Positions 17,321 through 24,941 of a stretch of 64,000 nucleotides of DNA are shown in pieces. A program made the translations under genes and the position numbers. The stretch's first letter is position 1; every line of letters begins with the position of its first letter. The notes beneath the pieces were generated by a model. That model worked only from the letters and a program-made list of their open reading frames with translations. It did no database searches and was not told the origin of the DNA. This DNA comes from Streptomyces stelliscabiei (GTDB taxonomy: Bacteria > Actinomycetota > Actinomycetes > Streptomycetales > Streptomycetaceae), in assembly GCF_014873495.1 (NCBI RefSeq), contig NZ_JADBGF010000001.1, positions 7,378,001 through 7,442,000 of the forward strand, read 5' to 3'.

Positions 17321-17718
17321 TCGACCAACAACCTCTCGGCGCCGGCACCTACGTCGTGCCGCGGGTGACTCCACGCCCTAGTACGTCTTTGACTAATGGG
17401 CAGTTCAGGCATTCCAGCACGTCACGCTGAGGACTTCCAAACACTGGGAGGCAACGATTCCGCGTGATGTAAGTCCCAGATAAAACGGTCATAAAGAGCG
17501 AGCCGCGCCAAAAAGCGGGGGCAAGGTGAGCGCAGTGGTACTGATCGACCGCGACGCGTGGTCGTACCACCCTATTTCTCTGTCGAAACGTTATGAACAC
17601 CGGGGCCGACCGTGTCAAAGGACACAGCCGGCTCCGGTGTAACTACGACAACTGTCTTATGCGGTTGTGGACTTGGGTCCTGTTTTGGTCCCAGTCGTGG
17701 TACTTCGGCCCCGCGGAA
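17321..17718. other. Intergenic region between the two conservons
   Basis: 398 bp without a gene. The right part holds the terminator hairpin of the second conservon (17597-17640). The remaining ~270 bp is less GC-rich than the coding DNA and should hold the leftward promoter of the first conservon. A GATAAAAC-rich stretch near 17475 is the least GC-rich part, but no convincing -35/-10 pair could be fixed. Confidence 0.5.
17597..17640 (-). terminator. Terminator-like hairpin of the second conservon
   Basis: The outer stem is ACACCGG (17597-17603) with CCGGTGT (17634-17640), and an inner GTGTC/GACAC stem sits around an AAAG loop. It lies about 80 bp after the cvnD stop on the minus strand. 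The T run is weak. Confidence 0.6.
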
Positions 17719-18294
17719 CTACCGCAGCCGTGCCATGAGGGCGTGCTCGACGAGGGTGATCAGGGCCGACTTGGCGTCCGCGCGGTGGCGGGCGTCCGTC
17801 GTGATGATCGGGGTGTCGGGCCCGATCTGGAGTGCCTCACGTACCTCGTCCGGCGTGTAGGGCTGGTGCCCCTCGAAGCCGTTGAGGGCGATGACGAAGG
17901 GGAGGCCGCTGTTCTCGAAGTAGTCGACGGCGGGGAAGCAGTCGGCGAGGCGGCGGGTGTCGACGAGGACGATGGCGCCGATGGCGCCGCGGACGAGGTC
18001 GTCCCACATGAACCAGAAGCGGTCCTGTCCGGGGGTGCCGAACAGGTACAGGATGAGGTCCTGGTCGAGGGTGATGCGGCCGAAGTCCATGGCGACCGTG
18101 GTGGTCGTCTTGTCTCCGGTGTGGGTGAGGTCGTCGATGCCCGCGGACGCGGACGTCATGACGGCCTCGGTACGCAGCGGGTTGATCTCCGAGACGGCCC
18201 CGACGAACGTGGTCTTGCCCACGCCGAAGCCACCCGCCACCACGATCTTCGCCGAGGTGGTGGCCCGCCCCGATTCAGAGCTTCCGAAGTCCAC
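17719..18294 (-). CDS. cvnD: Conservon small GTPase, distal copy
   Basis: A 191-residue GTPase nearly identical to the product at 12430-13011. It has the same P-loop GGFGVGKT (about 21-28), GTPGQDRF and ALNGFE in place of NKxD. Differences are confined to the first 15 residues and the last ~65. GTG start, with a 20-bp overlap with cvnC. DNA from 17873 to 18263 is identical to the other copy. If both are expressed, the two GTPases could exchange partners between the conservons, since their nucleotide-binding halves are the same protein. Confidence 0.95.
   Translation of the reverse strand: MDFGSSESGRATTSAKIVVAGGFGVGKTTFVGAVSEINPLRTEAVMTSASAGIDDLTHTGDKTTTTVAMDFGRITLDQDLILYLFGTPGQDRFWFMWDDLVRGAIGAIVLVDTRRLADCFPAVDYFENSGLPFVIALNGFEGHQPYTPDEVREALQIGPDTPIITTDARHRADAKSALITLVEHALMARLR
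17873..18263 (-). repeat. 391-bp tract identical to 12584-12974 (inside cvnD)
   Basis: Second member of the identical pair, offset by exactly 5289 bp in direct orientation. Flanks on both sides diverge at once. Direct repeats of this length could also permit deletion of the intervening conservon by recombination. Confidence 0.9.
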
Positions 18295-18673
18295 TGAGAA
18301 CCCTTTCCAGCAGAGTCACGTCCGGGGCACCACCGGCGTTCTCGTCGCCACCGGGCTGGTGGATCGCGACGAGTCCGGCCTCGGCGAGGTCCGCGACAAG
18401 GATCCGTGCCACACCGAGCGGCATGGACAGCAGGGCCGACACCTCGGCCACCGACTTCACCTCGCGGCACAGGTGACAGATCCGCTGGTGCTCGGGGAGC
18501 AGTCCCGTCAGGTGCGCGGGGTCTGCCGTCGTGCTGATCAGCGCCTCGAGGGCGAGCTGGTAACGCGGCCGCGTCCGGCCACCGGTCATGGCGTACGGCC
18601 GAACCAGAGGCTGGTCGCCCTCGTCTCCGTACGGCTCTGCGTACGGATCGTGAGGAGCGGTGGGCGGGGTCAT
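18275..18673 (-). CDS. cvnC: Conservon DUF742 protein, distal copy
   Basis: A 132-residue DUF742 protein, the short form. The domain starts almost at once (QPLVRPYAMTGGRTRPRYQL) and ends LLERVLSGLRKL, like its paralogue. EHQRICHLCREVKSVAEVSA is the central conserved block. ATG 18673 follows GGAGGATCA, a good ribosome site. It overlaps cvnD and lies about 110 bp after cvnB. It lacks the Pro-rich N-terminal extension seen in the other copy. Confidence 0.94.
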   Translation of the reverse strand: MTPPTAPHDPYAEPYGDEGDQPLVRPYAMTGGRTRPRYQLALEALISTTADPAHLTGLLPEHQRICHLCREVKSVAEVSALLSMPLGVARILVADLAEAGLVAIHQPGGDENAGGAPDVTLLERVLSGLRKL

Positions 18674-18784
18674 TGATCCTCCGAGCGGGACAGCATGTCG
18701 GTCAGTCGTGCCGTCTGACGGGGGCCGGTGGGGGGACTGTGTCGGCCTGACGGTGATGTGGTGAGGTCTGTGGATCCGCAGGCA

Positions 18785-19207
18785 TCAGTGGAGCAGACTG
18801 CCTTGGAGTTCGGCGCGCAGATCGGGCGTGAGCACGGCACCCGCGCGGTCGACGAGCAGCGCCATCTCGTAACCGACCAGGCCGATGTCGCACTCGGGGT
18901 GGGCGAGTACGGCCAGGGACGATCCGTCGGAGACGGACATCAGGAACAGGAAGCCGCGTTCCATCTCGACCACCGTCTGGGCCACGTCCCCGCCCTCGAA
19001 GATCCGGGACGCCCCGGCCGTGAGCGAGGTGAGTCCGGAGGCGACGGCCGCGAGCTGATCGGCACGGTCGCGCGGGAAGCCTTCCGACATCGCCAGAAGA
19101 AGGCCGTCGGCGGACACGACGACGGTGTGGGACACCCCGGGGGTGTTGTCCACGAAGTTGGTGATCAACCAGTTGAGGTTCTGTGCCGCTTGGCTCATCT
19201 GGCTCAA
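18785..19207 (-). CDS. cvnB: Conservon roadblock/LC7 protein, distal copy
   Basis: A 140-residue roadblock/LC7 protein almost identical to the product at 13660-14082 (same SQAAQNLNWLITNFVDNTPG core). The start is taken as TTG 19207, directly after the cvnA stop with GGAG 7 nt upstream, because the paralogue uses a GTG in the same place. The alternative ATG at 19198 would place the ribosome site 15 nt away. It probably binds CvnA and regulates the GTPase. Confidence 0.92.
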   Translation of the reverse strand: MSQMSQAAQNLNWLITNFVDNTPGVSHTVVVSADGLLLAMSEGFPRDRADQLAAVASGLTSLTAGASRIFEGGDVAQTVVEMERGFLFLMSVSDGSSLAVLAHPECDIGLVGYEMALLVDRAGAVLTPDLRAELQGSLLH

Positions 19208-22200
19208 CTAACGCTCCTGCTGGTGAGTGGGGCTCGGGAAGCTGCCGGTCTGGCCGTTGCCGGCCTGTCGACCCTGCGCGATGCCCCGACGGAGATTGGT
19301 CAGCCGGCCGCGTACGTCGTCAGGCGAACGCGAGACCTGCGGACCGGTTTGGTGCTGTTGCTGCTGAGCCGTGCCCGGCACGAGGTTCGCGCGCGGGACC
19401 CGGCGCGGCAGGCCGGAGGTGGTGACCCCGCCCGCCGAAGGCTGTCGGGCACGTTCGGCCTGGCGGACCAGGTCGTCGTTGGGCGTGCTGCGCCAGCTGG
19501 TGGAAGCGGGCGCGGCGGGGCTCGCCGGACGCTGAGGAGCGGCCGGAGTCTGGGGAGCGGGGGCGGCAGGCTGCTGCGGCGCGGAACCGTTGCTCTGCTG
19601 TCCCTGCTGCTGGCCGTTCTGGCCGTTCTGGCCGCCCTGACCGTGGAACCAGTTGGTCTCCAGCGTGTCGTAGAGCGGGGTACGGCCGTCCATCGGACCC
19701 GTCGCCGGGGGCAGTGCCTCCGGCTCCTGCGGGCGCGCCGGACGCTGTGGCGGCACCGGGGGACGCTGCGGCGGCACGGGCGGGCGGGGCGCGTTGAAGC
19801 CCTCCCCGTTGACCTGCGGCCGCTCGAACTGACCGGTGTCCTGGGAGTTCTGCCGGCCCGGCGCGTCGTACCGCCCGGGGCCCTGGCCGTTCTGCCGGCC
19901 GGGCGCGCCGAACTGCGCCGGGTCCTGCGGACCGGGTCGGCCGGGAGCACCGAACTGGCCGGTGCCCTGCGGGTTCTGCCGTCCCGGCGCCGGGAACTGG
20001 CCCGTGCCGGAGCCGTCGTAACCCGTCACGGCGAACTGGCCGGTGGACGACGGGTCATGCGAGGCACCCCGGGACGGACCGGTGGGCGCCGGCGGAGCAC
20101 CGGCCCCGCCGTAGACGTCGGAGCGGATGTAGGAGCCGGTGCCGTCCTGTGCGGGCGTGCCCGCGCCGGGGCGGCGGCTGTCGAAGTCGGCACCCGGGTT
20201 GTGCGGGAAGTCCGCGGGCGAGCCCGGAGCCTGGCCGGGGTCGACGCGCGGCATCGGCGCGGTGACGTCCGGCTGCTCCTCGTGGCCGCGCGGGGCGTCC
20301 AGCGAGGCGCGCGGTACCGGAGGCTGCGCGTTGTCGTCGCTCCAGCTGGGCGTCCGCGACGGGGCGTTGCCCCCGGGCAGCTCGGCGCGCGGGCCACCGC
20401 GGCCGGGCAGCTGCGGACGGCGCCTGCCGGAACGTTCCTTGCCCTGCTTGGGCGGTACGGCGCCCGGACCGCCGTCGGCCGGGCCGGGACGGGACGCGCC
20501 GGTGTCACCGGGACCGCCGGCCGGGCGCAGGCCCGAGCCGGTCGGGAAGCCGCCCTGGCGTCCGGAGTCGTCGAAGCTCTCGAAGCCGTTCGCGCCACCG
20601 GTCCCGGCGGCCTGGAGGCCCTGCGGGGCACCGGGCGCCTGACCGCCGCCGAACGCACCGCCGCCGCCGAACCCGCCGGCACCGGCGCCCGCCGGAGGCC
20701 GGCCGCCCTGCGGGGGCACCGGCGGACCCCCCTGGGGACCACGCGGGCCACCGGGGTTGCCGAGACCGCCCGGACCACTGGGGTTGCCGGGCAGCGCGGC
20801 CCGCGGGCCCTGGCCCGCGCCGACCTGCCCACGCTGGGGGGCACCACCGAGGAGGCCACCACCGGCGGAGGGGCCGCCGAGCGGCGGACCCGACTGGTTG
20901 CCGGCCTGGCGACGCGCGGCGGCGGCACCGGCCGCGGCCTGTGCGGCGGCCGGACCACCGGTGGAGGGAGCGCCCTGGCCGGGCTTGCCCGGGGTGGGCT
21001 TCTTGTTGCCCTGTGCCACGTCGACGGGAAGCATGACGAGCGCGGTCGTACCGCCCGAGTCGGACGGGCGCAGCTGGATACGGATGCCGTGGCGCTGCGA
21101 CAGCCGGCCGACCACGAACAGACCCATGCGGCGGGAGACCGAGACGTCCACGGTGGGCGGCGAGGCGAGGCGCTCGTTGATCGCCGCGAGGTCCTCGGGG
21201 GAGAGGCCGATACCGGTGTCGTGGATCTCGATCAGCACCCGGCCGTCGGGCAGTGCGTGACCGGTGACCTTGACCTTGGTCTGCGGCGAGGAGAAGGAGG
21301 TGGCGTTCTCCAGCAGCTCGGCGAGCAGGTGCACGAGGTCGTTGACCACGCGGCCGGCGACCTCGGTCGTCGGCACGGAGGACAGTTCGATGCGCTCGTA
21401 CTGCTCCACCTCGGACGCGGCGGCGCGGAGCACGTCGACCAGCGGGACCGGTCGGGTCCAGCGGCGGCCGGGTTCCTCACCGGCGAGGACGAGGAGGTTC
21501 TCGCCGTTACGGCGCATGCGGGTGGCGAGGTGGTCGAGCTTGAAGAGGGAGGACAGCTGGTCCGGGTCGGCCTCGCGCGACTCCAGTTCGGAGATGAGCG
21601 ACAGCTGACGCTGGATGAGGCCCTGGGAGCGGCGCGAGAGGTTGGTGAACATCGCGTTGACGTTGCCCCGCAGGAGGGCCTGCTCGGCGGCGAGGCGGAC
21701 GGCCTCGCGGTGCACGTCGTCGAAGGCCGCGGCCACCTGGCCGATCTCGTCCCGGGAGTGCACACCGACGGACTCGACTGAGGTGTCGACGTCCTGCGGA
21801 TCCGACTCCGACAGCTGCTTGACCAGCTCGGGCAGCCGGTCCTGGGCGACCTTGGTCGCGGTGTCCTGCAGCCGGCGCAGCGAGCGGATCATGGACCGGG
21901 CCACGACGAACGCGCCGACCAGGGAGACACCGAGGACGAGGAGGATCAGCGCACCGGAGATGATCGCCTCTTGCTCCGCGTCGGCGCGGAGGTTGCGGGC
22001 GGTCTGTTCCATCTCCTCGAGGAGCGAGCCCTCGATCTTCTTCATCTGCTCGATCTTGGCGGCGGAGTCGTCGGTCCAGTCCTTGTACGAGCGCTTGTCC
22101 TGCCCGCCCAGACCGCCCGCGCTGGCGAGGACCCGGTCCGCGTAGACGTCGGAGGCCTCGATGGTCGGGCTCGCGTCGTCGATCGGCCTGGTGAGTTCCT

Positions 22201-23146
22201 CGGCACCGGAACCGTAGATGTCGGAGAAGGTGCTGCGGTCGGACTCCTCGTTCGCCAGCGCCGCGTTCGCGTACAGCCGGTCGTTCTCGGAGAGCTTGCC
22301 GGCCTTGTCGTCGGTCTCGGGCAGGGCCGCCGCGATGACCGCGCGCTGCACGGAGGCGTACTCCTTGGCGGAGGAGAACGCCGCCAGGGCACGGGTCCGC
22401 TTGATCATGTCCGGGTTGCTGGTGGCCTCGGCCATGTCCGTGGACAGGTCCAGCAGCTGGTCGACGAGGCGGTGGTAGGCCTCGACCGTCTGCGTGGAGT
22501 TCTTGGGGTCCACGTAGGCGTTCTTGCGGATGGTGCTCAGGTTGTAGAGCTCGCGCACGACCCGGACGAGGCTGTCGCGCACACCGGGCATCTTCTCGGT
22601 GGTGTTCGCGGTCTCGGCGGCCTGGGTCGCGTCGGTGAACTGGACGCGGGCCTGGTCCGTCTTCTCGCGGGCGCCCTTGACCGTGTAGTCGTTGGCGTTC
22701 AGACCGTGCGCGAGGGGACCGGCGGACAGGTCGCGCTCCTGCTGGAGCGCGGTGGCCAGCTCGGTCGCCTGCTTGGTCATGTCCGTGAGCAGCCGCATGT
22801 TGTCGAGCTGCTGGATGTCGTCCACGTTGTCGCCGATGCGCAGGGCACCGAGCGAGGTCGCCGCCACCACGGGGAGCGCGAGCAGCGAGACCAGACGGGT
22901 GGAGATGCGCCAGTTGCGCAGGGCTATTCGGGAGCCGCTCGTGGCCCCGCCGTTGGTGCCGCCCTTGGATTTCCCGGACGCCTGGGGAGCAACTGACGCG
23001 CCGGGGCGCCCTGAGCGCTCCCCGCCGTCGCCGATCTCCGCCGGACCCGGGTTCTGGGCGTGCTGGGGGGAGGAACCGTTACCGGTTCCGTTGTGTGGCT
23101 CCGGCTCCGCCGAAGCGCTGCCATCCCTCTTGAAACGTCCCTGCAC
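19208..23146 (-). CDS. cvnA: Conservon sensor-kinase-like membrane protein, distal copy
   Basis: A protein of about 1312 residues. The N-terminal ~80 residues are hydrophilic. The first span is at about 85-102 (LVSLLALPVVAATSLGAL), followed by a helical extracellular sensor of about 290 residues and a second span (ILLVLGVSLVGAFVV). HAMP, the H-box region LDHLATRMRRNGENLLVLAG and HATPase (LLENATSFSSP, HDTGIGL, RMGLFVVGRLSQRHG) come next. From about 705 to the end it is a ~600-residue Gly/Pro/Gln-rich disordered tail with repeated GQFGAPGRQN-type units, ending in GLPRRVPRANLVPG. GTG 23146 follows AGAGG; the open frame extends further upstream but without a ribosome site. The tail is about 200 residues longer than in the other copy. 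Confidence 0.92.
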   Translation of the reverse strand: MQGRFKRDGSASAEPEPHNGTGNGSSPQHAQNPGPAEIGDGGERSGRPGASVAPQASGKSKGGTNGGATSGSRIALRNWRISTRLVSLLALPVVAATSLGALRIGDNVDDIQQLDNMRLLTDMTKQATELATALQQERDLSAGPLAHGLNANDYTVKGAREKTDQARVQFTDATQAAETANTTEKMPGVRDSLVRVVRELYNLSTIRKNAYVDPKNSTQTVEAYHRLVDQLLDLSTDMAEATSNPDMIKRTRALAAFSSAKEYASVQRAVIAAALPETDDKAGKLSENDRLYANAALANEESDRSTFSDIYGSGAEELTRPIDDASPTIEASDVYADRVLASAGGLGGQDKRSYKDWTDDSAAKIEQMKKIEGSLLEEMEQTARNLRADAEQEAIISGALILLVLGVSLVGAFVVARSMIRSLRRLQDTATKVAQDRLPELVKQLSESDPQDVDTSVESVGVHSRDEIGQVAAAFDDVHREAVRLAAEQALLRGNVNAMFTNLSRRSQGLIQRQLSLISELESREADPDQLSSLFKLDHLATRMRRNGENLLVLAGEEPGRRWTRPVPLVDVLRAAASEVEQYERIELSSVPTTEVAGRVVNDLVHLLAELLENATSFSSPQTKVKVTGHALPDGRVLIEIHDTGIGLSPEDLAAINERLASPPTVDVSVSRRMGLFVVGRLSQRHGIRIQLRPSDSGGTTALVMLPVDVAQGNKKPTPGKPGQGAPSTGGPAAAQAAAGAAAARRQAGNQSGPPLGGPSAGGGLLGGAPQRGQVGAGQGPRAALPGNPSGPGGLGNPGGPRGPQGGPPVPPQGGRPPAGAGAGGFGGGGAFGGGQAPGAPQGLQAAGTGGANGFESFDDSGRQGGFPTGSGLRPAGGPGDTGASRPGPADGGPGAVPPKQGKERSGRRRPQLPGRGGPRAELPGGNAPSRTPSWSDDNAQPPVPRASLDAPRGHEEQPDVTAPMPRVDPGQAPGSPADFPHNPGADFDSRRPGAGTPAQDGTGSYIRSDVYGGAGAPPAPTGPSRGASHDPSSTGQFAVTGYDGSGTGQFPAPGRQNPQGTGQFGAPGRPGPQDPAQFGAPGRQNGQGPGRYDAPGRQNSQDTGQFERPQVNGEGFNAPRPPVPPQRPPVPPQRPARPQEPEALPPATGPMDGRTPLYDTLETNWFHGQGGQNGQNGQQQGQQSNGSAPQQPAAPAPQTPAAPQRPASPAAPASTSWRSTPNDDLVRQAERARQPSAGGVTTSGLPRRVPRANLVPGTAQQQQHQTGPQVSRSPDDVRGRLTNLRRGIAQGRQAGNGQTGSFPSPTHQQER

Positions 23147-23752
23147 TAGCGTCGCAACCTCTGGACCAGGCGCCCCACCGCGTGAACGGCGGGACGGTGT
23201 CGGCGTCTTCGGGGGCGCCCTGAATACGTCCCCAATTGGTGGTCGTGAGTGACCGGCGCTGGCTCCCCCTCCCACCGCCGCCAGGCGCTGTTTCTTCTGC
23301 GCCCCTGCGCGCCGGCACGATCCTGCGGCGGTCCGTGGAATTCCAGCACAGTGCCGGATCTCCAACAAGGCCAATGGGTAACGGTCTGTTCACTGTGACA
23401 GCATGTGAGGACCGTGTCACGGGGCGTGGAAGGTGTTTGCGTCGATAACGGACATACCCGTGCGATCCCATGGCGTGAGCAGGGTGTCCTAGTCGCCATG
23501 ATCAGGAGCGGAATGGGCGCTTCAGGTGCGTTATGCCCGTTTGGTGAAGGTGTATGGATGGCCTGAATTGACCGTTTTGCCCATGACTGAGTGAGCAAAC
23601 TCACACGCCGATCATGCCTTCTTCACGACTTGACCCGGGAATTGGATGTTTAGCCTGACGCTTTACAGGGATGGCGAATCCGACAACCCGCGCTTGTGGG
23701 ACGGCCCTTGCGGTCCGCCCGGCGCCCGCACACGACGAGGTCCAGGACAACA
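23147..23752. other. Long divergent intergenic region upstream of the distal conservon
   Basis: About 600 bp between the leftward cvnA and the rightward small-protein gene, so it should contain both promoters. Visible elements are the palindrome GTGAGCAAACTCAC at 23591-23604, close to a CRP-type site, and an imperfect palindrome CTGTTCACTGTGACAG at 23386-23401. A TTGACC at about 23630 lies upstream of the small gene. No additional gene is supported. Confidence 0.5.
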
Positions 23753-23932
23753 GTGAAGACGACGACGATGTTCCGCAACATAGCCAACCCCCGGCGCACG
23801 ACGCTGGCCCACCTCGCCGACGCCGAGGACCTGCGCACGCCGGAGCAGGAGCACTCCGTCGACCTCCCCTCCCAGACCGCCAACCCCCGCCGGACGGTCC
23901 TGATGACGGTCCCGGTCCAGGCGGCGGAGTAG
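23753..23932 (+). CDS. Small hypothetical protein with duplicated ANPRRT motif
   Basis: A 59-residue hydrophilic protein that I do not recognise. It begins MKTTTMFRNIANPRRTTL and repeats ANPRRTVLM near the C-terminus, so the motif ANPRRT(T/V)L occurs twice about 33 residues apart, separated by an acidic segment (ADAEDLRTPEQEH). The start is GTG 23753 with AGGA 5 nt upstream; ATG 23768 lacks a site. There is no Cys, membrane segment or signal peptide. It is followed by a strong terminator, so it forms its own short transcript of about 300 nt. A peptide-precursor role cannot be excluded, but no modifying enzyme is adjacent. Confidence 0.6.
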   Translation: MKTTTMFRNIANPRRTTLAHLADAEDLRTPEQEHSVDLPSQTANPRRTVLMTVPVQAAE

Positions 23933-24027
23933 TTGCAAGCTCAAGTACGCAGGGAATCCGCCCCCCGCTCAACGCGGTTCCGGTGAAGATTTTCCCGAGA
24001 CCCGTGCGGACTCCCGCGCGTACGCAC

Positions 24028-24067
24028 GGCGAAGGGCGCCCGGCACACCTGCCGGGCGCCCTTCGCC
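24028..24067 (+). terminator. Strong terminator after the small-protein gene
   Basis: A perfect 17-bp stem, GGCGAAGGGCGCCCGGC (24028-24044) with its complement at 24051-24067, and a 6-nt loop. It isolates the small gene from the downstream enzyme gene. Confidence 0.9.
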
Positions 24068-24164
24068 CTGCGTGGGCGAGTAATGCGCGAGGCGGCCGCC
24101 CCGCCCCGCGTTAGCCTGGACCGTCATACTCCAGCCAGCTCAGTCAAGGGGGCGCAGGCATCCC

Positions 24165-24941
24165 GTGCGCATCGCCAGGTTCTCCATCGACGGGAACGTA
24201 GCCTTCGGCGCGATCGAGGGCGACAAGCCGGACGAGCTCGTCCTCGACATCATCAAGGGCATCCCGTTCGCGGACTTCCAGCTCTCCGGTACGAAGGTCC
24301 CGCTCAGCAAGGTCAGGCTGCTGCCGCCGGTGCTCCCCAACAAGGTCGTGGCCTTCGGCCGCAACTACGCCGAACACGCGCGCGAGCTGGGCAACGAGGT
24401 CCCGGACGCCCCGTTCGCCTTCTTCAAGCCGGCCACCTCGGTGATCGGCTCCGGCGACGACATCCAGTACCCCGCGTTCTCCCAGGAACTGCACCACGAG
24501 GCCGAGCTGGCCGTCGTCATCGGCCGGCTGTGCCGCGAGGTCCCGCGCGAACGCGTCAAGGACGTGATCTTCGGCTACACCTGCGCCAACGACGTCACCG
24601 CACGGGACGTCCAGAAGCGCGAGAAGCAGTGGGCCAGGGCCAAGGGCTTCGACACCTCCTGCCCGCTGGGCCCCTGGGTGGAGACCGACCTCGACCCGAG
24701 CGACCTGACCATCCAGCTCACCGTCAACGGCGGTCAGCGCCAGCTGGGCCGCACCAGCGAGATGATCAACTCCATCGAGGACCTGATCGTCAACATCACC
24801 GAGGCCATGACGCTGCTCCCCGGCGACGTGATCCTCACGGGCACCCCGGCAGGGGTCGGCCCCCTCAACGTCGGCGACGAGGTCGCCGTCACCATCGAAG
24901 GCATCGGCACTCTCACCAACAAGGTGATCAAGCGTGGCTAA
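24165..24941 (+). CDS. Fumarylacetoacetate hydrolase family protein
   Basis: A 258-residue FAH-family enzyme, likely a hydrolase, decarboxylase or isomerase acting on a 2-oxo acid. The C-terminal FAH domain carries AFGRNYAEHA, HHEAELAVVIG (metal-ligand Glu residues), NDVTARD, the ARAKGFDTSCPLGPW block and LTGTPAGVG, all classic. Start GTG 24165. It overlaps gltX by 8 bp, so the two form an operon, a pairing common in actinobacteria with no known biochemical link. The exact substrate cannot be given. Confidence 0.9.
   Translation: MRIARFSIDGNVAFGAIEGDKPDELVLDIIKGIPFADFQLSGTKVPLSKVRLLPPVLPNKVVAFGRNYAEHARELGNEVPDAPFAFFKPATSVIGSGDDIQYPAFSQELHHEAELAVVIGRLCREVPRERVKDVIFGYTCANDVTARDVQKREKQWARAKGFDTSCPLGPWVETDLDPSDLTIQLTVNGGQRQLGRTSEMINSIEDLIVNITEAMTLLPGDVILTGTPAGVGPLNVGDEVAVTIEGIGTLTNKVIKRG

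Noticed and set aside
13856..17368. Very long rightward open frame (over 1100 codons) opposite the proximal cvnA
   Set aside because: It is the antisense shadow of a GC-rich gene: low-complexity Val/Leu/Arg/Gly protein, no ribosome site, and it runs across cvnB and cvnA, which have clear domains.
18728..21781. Long rightward open frame opposite the distal cvnA
   Set aside because: Same antisense effect; no family motifs, and it crosses the cvnA/cvnB junction.
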